Assembly (NCBI RefSeq): GCF_018780075.1
Contig: NZ_JADMKB010000123.1
Location: 1-64,000 of the forward strand
Length of the DNA: 64,000 nt
Reading direction: 5' to 3'
DNA from: Hydrogenophaga sp.
Lineage (GTDB): Bacteria > Pseudomonadota > Gammaproteobacteria > Burkholderiales > Burkholderiaceae_C
Of the stretch, positions 30,756 to 37,458 are shown piece after piece; the first letter of the stretch is position 1; every line of letters starts with the position of its first letter. The translations under genes were made by a program, and so were the position numbers. Below the pieces are notes generated by a model. It did no database searches. It was not told the DNA's origin and saw only the letters and a program-made list of their open reading frames with translations.

Positions 30756-32318
30756 ATGACACCCATCATCTGGAGCATCGCCGGCACCGACAGCGGTGGC
30801 GGCGCCGGCCTGTCGGCCGACCAGCGCGCGGCCGATGCCTTCGGCGTGCACCTGTGCCCGGTGGTGGCGGCGGTCACCGCGCAGAGCACCGTGGCCGTCA
30901 CGCAGGTTCAACCGATCCCGCCCGATCTGCTGGACGCACAACTCGCGGCGCTGGCGGACGACATGCCGCCCAGCGTGATCAAGACCGGGCTGCTGGGCAG
31001 CGCGGCCCACGCGCGGCTGGTGGCCACCTGGGTCGATCGGCTGCGGCGGCGCGCGCCGCTCAAGCTGGTGATCGACCCGGTGCTGCGCGCCAGCACGGGC
31101 GCGGGGTTCGCCGACGCCGAGCTGCTGCAGGTCTACCGCGACGAGCTGCTGCCGCGCGCGAACGTGGTCACGCCGAACCAGAACGAGGCGGTGGTCCTGC
31201 TCGGCGGCCGGGGGAGCAACACCGTGCCCGCGCTCGCCGCCACCTTGCAGCAGCTCGGCGCGCAGGCCGTGGTGATCACCGGCGGCGACACGGCCACGCC
31301 CCAGCTCTCGCTCGACTGGCTGCAAACCCCGCATGCGCACGGCTGGCTGAGCCTGCCGCGCGTGGACAGCACGAACAACCACGGCACCGGCTGCACCTTC
31401 GCCACGTCGCTGGCCGCCGCGCTGGCGCGGGGCTTCGTGGCGGCCGACGCAGCTGTGCTCGCCAAGATGGCCACCACCCACGCGCTGCGCCAAGCCCGCG
31501 CCGTGGGCCAGGGCGCGGGGCCGGTGGTGGCGATGCCAGGCTTTGGCACCGATCCGTCGCTGCTGCCCCACCTGAGCCTGGGCGAACAGGCCCCCGTCGC
31601 CTGGCCGGCGCCGCACCGGGGCCCGGCTCCCGGCGTCTACGCCATCGTGGACAGCGCCGAGCGCGTGGAGGCCGTCCTGAGCGCGAGGCCCACCGCGCCC
31701 ACCATCCAGCTGCGCATGAAGCGCCCGGCGGGCCTGGACGACACGACCTGGGCCGCGCAACTCACACAGGCCATCCAGCGCAGCCAGCGCGTGGCCGATG
31801 CCGCCGGCGCCACGCTGGTGGTCAACGACCACTGGCGGCTCGCGCTGCAGGCCGGCGCGCGCGCACTGCACCTGGGCCAGGAAGACCTGCTGGCCCTCAC
31901 ACCCGAAGACCACGGGCAGCTTCAGGCCGCCCGGCAGCGGGGCGTGACGCTCGGCCTGAGTTCGCACAGCCTGTGGGAGCTGTGCCGCGCGGCGGGCATG
32001 GCACCCGACCTGATCGCCTGCGGCCCCGTGTGGGCCACCACCACCAAAGACATGCCCTGGCGGCCGCAAGGCCTGGACAACCTGGCCTGGTGGGCCCACA
32101 TGGCGCCCGCGCCGGTGGTGGGCATTGGCGGCATCCTTGAACCGGCCCAGCTGCAGGCCGTGGCCGAGGCGGGAGCCGCCGGGGGCTGCGTGGTGCGCGG
32201 GCTGGGTGCTGAACCGTCGAACACACTGCCCGCCTGGCTCGACGCCTGGCACCTGGGCACTGCAAACCGCCCCTCCGGGGCCGTTCCCCCGCTGCCGCAC
32301 CCGATGTTGCCCACCTGA
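30756..32318 (+). CDS. thiDE: Bifunctional HMP(-P) kinase / thiamin phosphate synthase fusion
   Basis: 520 residues. Residues 1-260 are a ThiD ribokinase-fold domain (SIAGTDSGGGAGLSADQRA, VVTPNQNEAVVLL, VDSTNNHGTGCTFATSLAA). Residues about 285-500 are a ThiE-like barrel (IQLRMKRP, VVNDHWRLAL, ALHLGQEDLL, ACGPVWATTTKDMPW, VVGIGGI). The ThiE half is divergent: QLRMK replaces QLREK, and NDH replaces NDR. The fusion completes the pathway, joining the HMP and thiazole moieties. It begins 2 bp after the thiG stop. Confidence 0.9.
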   Translation: MTPIIWSIAGTDSGGGAGLSADQRAADAFGVHLCPVVAAVTAQSTVAVTQVQPIPPDLLDAQLAALADDMPPSVIKTGLLGSAAHARLVATWVDRLRRRAPLKLVIDPVLRASTGAGFADAELLQVYRDELLPRANVVTPNQNEAVVLLGGRGSNTVPALAATLQQLGAQAVVITGGDTATPQLSLDWLQTPHAHGWLSLPRVDSTNNHGTGCTFATSLAAALARGFVAADAAVLAKMATTHALRQARAVGQGAGPVVAMPGFGTDPSLLPHLSLGEQAPVAWPAPHRGPAPGVYAIVDSAERVEAVLSARPTAPTIQLRMKRPAGLDDTTWAAQLTQAIQRSQRVADAAGATLVVNDHWRLALQAGARALHLGQEDLLALTPEDHGQLQAARQRGVTLGLSSHSLWELCRAAGMAPDLIACGPVWATTTKDMPWRPQGLDNLAWWAHMAPAPVVGIGGILEPAQLQAVAEAGAAGGCVVRGLGAEPSNTLPAWLDAWHLGTANRPSGAVPPLPHPMLPT

Positions 32319-32400
32319 AAAGGTGTGAACAACGCCAGCAGGCCCTTGCAGGGCGACCCAGCGGGGGCACCATCACCTGGACCGCTGACTGGGTTGCGGC

Positions 32401-32883
32401 TCAATGAACCCGCAGCACCTCAAACTGCTGTCGGATGGGAGCGACCTGTATCGACACCTCATCCCCCTCGCATTTACCCAGCATGGCCCTGCCCAAAGGG
32501 GCTTCGCTGCTGATGACCTGAACGAGCTGAGCGCCGCTGACCAACTTCATGCTGCCCCCATCCGGGCCGAGAAAGAGCTGTTGCTGCTTGTCGTCGGAAT
32601 CGACCAGGCAGACCAGCGCGCCGAGCTGTATACCTTTGCTGGCGTCGTAGGGGCGCGGGCGGAATTGGCGCCAATGGGCCATCGCCTGGCGGATGGCTTC
32701 GGCGCGACGAGCCTGGCCGGTGGCCAGGTAGGCGGCTTCGAGCCCCAACGTGTCGTATTTGTTTTCGGCGATGTTCTCTTCGTGAGTCGCCGTTTCATGG
32801 GCCGCCTGCGCGGCCTGTTCGGCTTGCAGCAGGTCTTCGGCGAGCCGTTCCAGCACCTGCTGCTGCAGCAAGAATTTATCCAT
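32401..32883 (-). CDS. GreA/GreB-family transcription elongation factor-like protein
   Basis: 160 residues with an N-terminal acidic coiled coil (LLQAEQAAQAAHETATHEEN) and a C-terminal FKBP-like Gre domain (GALVCLVDSDDKQQQLFLGP, ISSEAPLGRAMLGKCEGDEV, FEVLRVH). Length equals that of GreA/GreB. The coiled-coil tip carries fewer of the paired acidic residues seen in canonical Gre factors, so it may bind the RNA polymerase secondary channel without full cleavage activity. It is convergent with thiDE and marks the chromosomal edge of the integron region. Confidence 0.82.
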   Translation of the reverse strand: MDKFLLQQQVLERLAEDLLQAEQAAQAAHETATHEENIAENKYDTLGLEAAYLATGQARRAEAIRQAMAHWRQFRPRPYDASKGIQLGALVCLVDSDDKQQQLFLGPDGGSMKLVSGAQLVQVISSEAPLGRAMLGKCEGDEVSIQVAPIRQQFEVLRVH

Positions 32884-33170
32884 GATGAAAGGTAGGCACC
32901 TCGAACAAGCGGTCAGGTCTTGATTGTGAAGGGCTCCACCAGCCTTCGACGCTCCTGTTGGCCGCAGGTCAGCTTCAGCTATGGGCACTGTCCTGTCGCC
33001 CATTTCGGCGCATCGAACGGCAGGAGCTGGCCAGCAGTGGCAGTTCGTGGAAAGTGCCGACGCCTGGCTTTGGTTGGCGAGCGCTCTGGCAGCGCAGGTC
33101 ATGTTCCCGGCAATGCCGCGTGCTCACGCGCCCGGCCAGGAGCGGTCTATGCCAGAAGCAACAAACAGTT
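32884..33170. other. 287-bp gap between the Gre-like gene and the integron
   Basis: No gene can be supported here. Short open frames occur but have no ribosome site or recognisable product. The composition is intermediate between the chromosome and the cassettes, so the stretch may be eroded cassette DNA beyond the last attC. Confidence 0.4.
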
Positions 33171-33248
33171 GTTCAACGTTTGAGCTCACCCACCAGCGGA
33201 AGCGGGCGAAGCCCGCTGTAGCAGGTCGGGTGCAACGAAGGGTTAGAT
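33171..33248. repeat. attC site of the third cassette, left portion with IS junction
   Basis: It starts with the core GTTCAAC (RYYYAAC) and ends at GTTAGAT (GTTRRRY). The centre is the hairpin AGCGGGC-GAA-GCCCGCT (33201-33217), like the other attC sites here. The right core merges with the end of the IS element: TTA of this core is the stop codon of the transposase. The original right core is probably GTTGAGC at 34450-34456, now separated by the insertion. Confidence 0.65.
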
Positions 33249-34253
33249 ACCGTCTTGAAAGTCAAGCGAGTTTCCAAGAAATTGAGCGTTGAACATGACA
33301 CGGGTCTTCAGAACTCCGTAGATGAATCGAACCAACTTGTGCATCGAAGCGCTGATCACAGCCTTGGGCGCCAACCCTTCCCCTTTCAACCGCAGTCCAA
33401 AGGCCTTGATCAGTGGGTTGTATTTCAGCGCCACCATCGCCGGCATGTACAACGAATGGCGAATGTAGGCGTGACCATTTCGGCTGATCATGCTGCGCCC
33501 GCGCACCGAGGAACCTGACTCCTTCAACCTGGGCGTCACCCCGATGAAGGCTGCCAGGGCCTTGGCGTTCTTGAACCTGCGCACATCCCCAAGGTAAGCC
33601 AACACTTTGGCCGCTGTCGTGTTGCCCAGACCGGGGATGCTGGTGATCAGCTCCACGTCTGCGCGCAACCCAGGATGCCGATCAATGTGATCGTCAATCT
33701 GGCGCTCCAACTCTTTGATGTTGTCCCGCAGCCATTGCATGTGGCTGTGAATGGACGCCTGCATGGCCGGCTGGTTCAGCGCAGACTCCAGCCGGTTGGC
33801 CTCCTGCTGCTGCATCTCCTTGAGCGCCTGCAGCCGATCCACCAGCGCCCTGAGCTGGCGCACCTCCGGTGCAGGGGGCGTCCAGGCTTCTGGCTTCATG
33901 GCCTGTGCAAACCGGGCAAGCAAGGCCGCATCGGCTTTGTCGGTCTTGTTGCGCGCCATTTCGCTCTGCGCGAAGCCCTTGATCCGCGAGGGATTGACGA
34001 CGCTCACGTACCACCCCTCATCACTCAAGGTCGTGGATACCGCTTCGCTGTATGGGCCCGTGGCCTCCATGCACACCCTGGTCGAGGCCAGGTCGCAACC
34101 TCGCTGCCTGAGCCAGGCAATCAGCGCTTCAAACCCTTTGGCGCTGTTGTCGAAAACGTGGGACTTGATCTTGCCTCGTTCATCGAACGCAGCCACATCA
34201 AGCTTGCTCTTGGCCACGTCAATGCCCACCCACCAGCCGGTGTTCCCGTTCAT
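33243..34253 (-). CDS. IS110-family (IS110/IS1111) transposase
   Basis: 336 residues. The N-terminal DEDD RuvC-like domain has WVGIDVAKSKLDVAAFD, VCMEATGPYSEAV and KTDKADAALLARF. The C-terminal Transposase_20 domain has ITSIPGLGNTTAAKVLAYLG, FIGVTPRLKESGSS and RGRSMISRNGHAYIRHSLY. The C-terminal LDFQDGI is typical of the group. GGAAGG lies 9 nt before the ATG. The frame is intact, so the element may be active. The stop codon falls in the attC-like core at the junction. Confidence 0.93.
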   Translation of the reverse strand: MNGNTGWWVGIDVAKSKLDVAAFDERGKIKSHVFDNSAKGFEALIAWLRQRGCDLASTRVCMEATGPYSEAVSTTLSDEGWYVSVVNPSRIKGFAQSEMARNKTDKADAALLARFAQAMKPEAWTPPAPEVRQLRALVDRLQALKEMQQQEANRLESALNQPAMQASIHSHMQWLRDNIKELERQIDDHIDRHPGLRADVELITSIPGLGNTTAAKVLAYLGDVRRFKNAKALAAFIGVTPRLKESGSSVRGRSMISRNGHAYIRHSLYMPAMVALKYNPLIKAFGLRLKGEGLAPKAVISASMHKLVRFIYGVLKTRVMFNAQFLGNSLDFQDGI

Positions 34254-34452
34254 CGCATCGGACCTTCCTCGTATGCGGGCTTGTCCACCAGGGAGCAGCC
34301 CAAGTTACCGTTCGGTCTTGTTGAAGCGAAAAACGGTCGGGAGCACCTATCTAACCCACGGGCTTGGGGCTCCATCAATCAAGTCCTGGCCCTAGGCCTC
34401 ACCGGTGTCATCCCGACCGGCCTGTTCAACATCTGCATTCTTGCTGGTTGTT
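33244..34452 (-). mobile_element. IS110-family insertion sequence inserted in an integron attC
   Basis: The boundaries are inferred. The left edge follows the attC-like GGGTT at 33240-33244, and the right edge precedes TTGAGC of the GTTGAGC core at 34450-34456. Removing about 1.2 kb would restore an attC for the 34480-34902 cassette with the same stop-to-core spacing (about 24 bp) as the first cassette. The 10-mer at 33240-33249 recurs inverted at 34348-34357 (TATCTAACCC), which is either a terminal inverted repeat or a guide match. The IS1111-attC group is known to target attC sites. Confidence 0.65.
34254..34449 (-). ncRNA. Candidate guide (bridge/seek) RNA region of the IS110-family element
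   Basis: About 195 nt of non-coding sequence lies upstream of the transposase, the place and size of the structured guide RNA in IS110-group elements. It contains short inverted repeats (GGCCCTAGGCC; CCGGTGTCATCCCGACCGG) and TATCTAACCC, complementary to the attC/IS junction at 33240-33249. IS1111-group elements place this RNA downstream instead, where there is no room here. The call is a hypothesis from position and complementarity. Confidence 0.35.
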
Positions 34453-34479
34453 GAGCTGGCTGGGGGAAGATACGAGCCG

Positions 34480-34902
34480 TCATTGTGCGGGACCAAGATA
34501 CTCAGCGACGGCTGCGTCGACTTCCTCGAAGAGCAGGCGATCCGCAACGGCATGTTTATCCTTCTGAAGTCGCGCTACGCAGGCTGTCAAAGCTAGTTTG
34601 ACTTGACGAGCCAGATACGCCTTGAGTTCAGCAGGCATCAAGCCCTGCCACGCGGACTCAGGCACTTGCACATCTACCGATACGCAGCGACTCGCCTTTG
34701 CGAACCGGAGCCTAGCCAGCCCCTCGTTGCCGTACTTTTGGATTGAGCCATCGACGCGCAGAACGATTGCATATTCATCGATTGCATCGCAGTGCGCCGA
34801 CGTAAGGTGCCTATTGAGTGCCTGATAGAGCGGGACCTTCAACTCGCCGACGATTGCGGCTTCAGGGCCTCCGCACTCGCAACCGATTCCGATTCGTGGC
34901 AT
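34480..34902 (-). CDS. Integron cassette protein of unknown function (cassette 3)
   Basis: 140 residues, no signal or TM. Visible features are a Cys-containing N-terminus (RIGIGCECGG), EYAIVLRVDGSIQKYGNEG, VQVPESAWQGLMPAELKAYL and a Lys/Arg-rich helix near CVARLQKDKH. The layout is reminiscent of small immunity-type proteins encoded in polymorphic toxin loci and integrons, but I cannot name a family. The ATG lies 22 bp inside the cassette from attC2. An upstream in-frame start would lie within the attC and is less likely. Confidence 0.65.
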   Translation of the reverse strand: MPRIGIGCECGGPEAAIVGELKVPLYQALNRHLTSAHCDAIDEYAIVLRVDGSIQKYGNEGLARLRFAKASRCVSVDVQVPESAWQGLMPAELKAYLARQVKLALTACVARLQKDKHAVADRLLFEEVDAAVAEYLGPAQ

Positions 34903-34923
34903 AGCTAAGGCGCGTTGACTGAC

Positions 34924-34992
34924 GGCTAACGTTTGAGATAACCGGCATGATCCGGCTTGCCGGGGCATGTCCAGTTGATTGAAGGGTTAGGC
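34924..34992. repeat. attC site of cassette 2 (ankyrin cassette)
   Basis: 69 bp bounded by GGCTAAC (one mismatch to RYYYAAC) and GTTAGGC (exact GTTRRRY). The interior holds the imperfect inverted repeat CCGGCATGATCCGGCTTGCCGG. The stop codon of the ankyrin gene (TAA) is read from the right core, an arrangement common in integron cassettes. Confidence 0.8.
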
Positions 34993-35391
34993 GTCTCGGA
35001 GGTAGGCTGCAATTTCATGCTTGTTGTGCTTCTTGGCGACTTGCTCAGCAGTAAGACCGATTTCGTTCAGTGCCTGTTTGCTTGCGCCAGCTTGGACCAA
35101 AGCAACGACCGTTTCAAGGTTGCCCCAACCGGCTGCCCAATGGAGCGGGGATGTGACTTCCATACCCGGCGTATTGATCTGAGCGCCAGCCTCTATGAGA
35201 TAGCGAACCATCTGAGCCTGCCCCCAGGCTGCTGCCCCATAGATCGGCGTTTCGCCTACCGAATCTCGACTATTCACATTGGCTCCTTCTTCTACGAGTG
35301 ACCTCGCGTACTCAACATCACCACCCCACGCTGCTGCATGAAGTGGAGTTTCGGCGGAGCCTTCTTTGGCTGTGAGAGGGGGAAGTGGCAT
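34987..35391 (-). CDS. Ankyrin-repeat protein, integron cassette 2
   Basis: 134 residues made almost entirely of about three ankyrin repeats: ETPLHAAAWGGDVEYARSLV, ETPIYGAAAWGQAQMVRYLI and SPLHWAAGWGNLETVVALVQ, then a degenerate fourth (LTAEQVAKKHNKHEIAAYL). There is no signal peptide, so it is probably a cytosolic protein-binding module. It fills its cassette exactly, starting 8 bp after attC1 and ending in the core of attC2. Confidence 0.88.
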   Translation of the reverse strand: MPLPPLTAKEGSAETPLHAAAWGGDVEYARSLVEEGANVNSRDSVGETPIYGAAAWGQAQMVRYLIEAGAQINTPGMEVTSPLHWAAGWGNLETVVALVQAGASKQALNEIGLTAEQVAKKHNKHEIAAYLRDA

Positions 35392-35398
35392 TTGAGAC

Positions 35399-35455
35399 GC
35401 CTAACGTGAAAGCTCAACGGGCGGCGAAGCCGTCCGCTGCAGCGTAGGGTTGGGC
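35399..35455. repeat. attC site of cassette 1
   Basis: 57 bp bounded by GCCTAAC and GTTGGGC, both exact core sites, with the internal GCTCAAC and GGCGGCGAAGCCGTC symmetry of the short 57-60 bp attC class. It follows the cassette 1 stop codon by 22 bp on the minus strand. Confidence 0.9.
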
Positions 35456-35477
35456 ATTGCTGACCGGAACCGGAGTG

Positions 35478-35747
35478 TCATGCGGGGCCAGCCTTAGAAA
35501 CCTTGTGCCGTTTGCGCTTCCTGTTTTGGTTGTCGGCGCTGATAAGTTGATCGCATTCATCTGGCGTCGGCGCCCTCCGGTCGGTTTCGATCGTGTGCCA
35601 ACCTCCGCAATTCGGATCGGGGCAGCCGCACACTGTGAATCGAACGGGATGATCTGACAGACCCTCGCGCTTCTGGATTGCGTTTGTCCGCTCGCGGCTT
35701 TTGATGATGTCCACGATGGCTGATCGACCTAGGAATGGACGCGACAT
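35478..35747 (-). CDS. Small integron cassette protein with Cys-rich motif (cassette 1)
   Basis: 89 residues. The centre carries VCGCPDPNCGGWHTIETD, with three Cys and a His that could bind a metal ion, and the C-terminus is very basic (NRKRKRHKVSKAG). The ATG with AAGGGA 8 nt upstream is chosen; the frame is open to a TTG within the attI core, which is unlikely to be used. Being next to attI, it is the most recently inserted and best expressed cassette. No family recognised. Confidence 0.65.
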   Translation of the reverse strand: MSRPFLGRSAIVDIIKSRERTNAIQKREGLSDHPVRFTVCGCPDPNCGGWHTIETDRRAPTPDECDQLISADNQNRKRKRHKVSKAGPA

Positions 35748-35789
35748 GAATTGATCCCTTACGCGGAAAGCCGATTGTTCGAGCACGAT

Positions 35790-35796
35790 GCCCAAC
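35790..35796 (-). other. attI core site (integron insertion point)
   Basis: GCCCAAC on the plus strand is GTTGGGC on the minus strand, an exact GTTRRRY crossover site at the junction of cassette 1 and the intI-proximal region. About 110 bp between it and intI form the attI region. This is the position where new cassettes join in a standard integron. Confidence 0.65.
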
Positions 35797-35873
35797 TTTG
35801 ATGTAGACGACTTTTCACCGGATATGCCCGGCGACAGTCGGATAACGTGAGACCGTGAAACCGGAAAAAGCTT

Positions 35874-35916
35874 TTGACTTCATGTACTTGCCTTCATATA
35901 CTGGTTATATGAACAG
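35874..35916 (+). promoter_or_regulatory. intI promoter with overlapping LexA box
   Basis: TTGACT (35874-35879), a 17-nt spacer and TATACT (35897-35902) make a good sigma-70 promoter. CTGG-N8-ACAG at 35901-35916 is one base off the CTGT-N8-ACAG LexA consensus and overlaps the -10 and start point. SOS control of integron integrases through a LexA site at this position is established. The predicted transcription start coincides with the intI ATG at 35909, so the mRNA may be leaderless. Confidence 0.7.
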
Positions 35917-36941
35917 GTATAACAGAACCGACAAAGTCGCCACTGCACCTCCGCTGGTGTCCAAGCGATTGCTGGACCAGGTTCGGGAGCGCATTCGGTA
36001 TTTGCACTATAGCCTTAAGACCGAAAAGGCTTACCTGTATTGGGTTCGGTTTTTTGTGTTGTGGTCTGCCCAACAGGGTGGCATGCGGCATCCGCGCGAC
36101 ATGGGTGGAGTGGATGTTGAAGCCTTTTTGAGCATGCTGGCCAATGAGCGGCAGGTCTCGCCCGCCACGCATCGCCAGGCGCTCAATGGGTTGATGTTTT
36201 TTGTACCGCGATGTTTTGTGTATTGATCTGCCTTGGATGAATCAGATCGGGCGCCCGCCTGAGCGCAAACGCATTCCGGTGGTGCTGACCACGGCTGAGA
36301 TTCAACAGGTGTTGGCCCTGCTGCCGGGGGTGGAGGGCGTTCTGGCCCGCTTGCTGTACGGCACGGGCATGCGCTTGTCCGAAGGTCTTTCGTTGCGGGT
36401 TAAGGACGTGGACTTTGACCGCCATGTGGTCATTGTTCGCAGCGGCAAGGGTGACAAAGACCGTGTGGTGATGTTGCCGCGTTCCCTGGCTCCCGCGCTT
36501 CGTGAACAGCTGGCGAGTTCGCGGGCGCTGTGGGCGGCTGACCGAGCTGCAGGTCATTCCGGGGTTTTCATGCCTCATGCGTTGGATGCGAAGTACCCGC
36601 GCGCCGGGCAAAGCTGGGCCTGGCATTGGGTGTTCCCGGCCCCAAAGTTCTCCGTGGACCCGCGCACCGGGGTGGAGCGACGCCACCATCTGTTTGAAGA
36701 ACGGCTGGCGCGTCAGCTCAAACAGGCCTGTGCATCGGCAGGCATTGCCAAGCACGTGACGGTTCACACCTTGCTCCACTCGTTCGCCACGCACCTGCTG
36801 CAGGCAGGCACCGACATCCGCACGGTGCAGGAGCTGCTGGGACACTCTGACGTTTCAACGACGATGATCTACACCCATGTGCTCAAGGTGGCGGCGGGCG
36901 GAACTGCGAGTCCGCTGGATGCGCTTGCGCTGGGGAGCTGA
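35909..36941 (+). pseudogene. intI: Integron integrase, inactivated by frameshift and active-site change
   Basis: Clear IntI-type tyrosine recombinase: [39 protein letters not shown] (first catalytic Arg), the IntI-specific insert region [39 protein letters not shown] with the Tyr. A T run at 36197-36202 has six T where five would keep the frame ([15 protein letters not shown]), so translation stops at 36224-36226. Box II reads HTLLHSFAT instead of HTLRHSFAT: the catalytic Arg is Leu (codon 36774-36776). Either defect alone should abolish recombination. Unless the frameshift is a sequencing error, the cassette array is frozen. Confidence 0.92.
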
Positions 36942-37458
36942 TTGGCCGCTTTGTGGATCGTGCGCGGTTGTCCGCTCAGGGTCGGAAGTGCCAGTTCGCG
37001 CTGGGCGAAACCGGACCTTCATCGGAAACTTGTTGCCTCCCACCAGCGCGTACCCGGTCTTGGGGGTGAAGCAGCCGCACGAGTGCTCGTTCGTTGAATG
37101 ACCGCTGACGGCGATCGCCGCCGTTCAGACCGACGGCAGCGAGTGACTCCGTTCAGCGTTGACCGATCACCGACTCCGCTCAGGCGAGCATGAGCCTCTT
37201 GCCGACACCCGGCCGCAGGCCGCGAAGGTCCCCGGCTCATTGACGCGGCCATTCAGCACTGATTCAACCGATCGAAGCCGTCTCGCGCGAGGGGGCCCAT
37301 GACGCCGACCGGCCCCACGCCGCGCTGCCTGGCTGACAACCCGTAAAACCCAGGGTTAACCCTTGGGTCTGGTAAGGTTCCGGGTTTCGTCACCGCCGGG
37401 CGACCGGTGCGCCTGCCGCACCGGGGCACCGGCATTTTTCATCCCTCGGAGAACCCTC
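36942..37458. other. 517-bp non-coding gap after intI
   Basis: No gene can be supported. The left part follows the integrase stop, and the middle has repeated short words such as CCGTTCAG and GACTCCG without clear order. The right part, next to the TRAP binding-protein gene, holds a palindrome at 37348-37368. This is the chromosomal edge of the integron. Confidence 0.4.
37348..37368. promoter_or_regulatory. Palindrome ACCCA-GGGTTAACCC-TTGGGT upstream of the TRAP binding protein
   Basis: A 10-bp perfect core (GGGTTAACCC) with near-symmetric flanks lies 91 bp before the ATG. It could be an operator for the downstream transporter gene. No cognate regulator is evident in the window. Confidence 0.4.

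Noticed and set aside
34424-34456. Short GTTCAAC...GTTGAGC pair taken as a complete attC
   Set aside because: 33 bp is too short for an attC and lacks the central symmetry; only the right core fits, as the remainder of the interrupted attC3.
34903-34968. Longer start for the third cassette protein
   Set aside because: The extra codons lie inside attC2; the ATG at 34902 is the first in the cassette body.
36201-36941. The C-terminal part of intI as a separate functional gene starting at TTG
   Set aside because: It begins in the middle of the recombinase fold directly after the frameshift and lacks the N-terminal DNA-binding domain, so it is treated as the second part of a broken gene.
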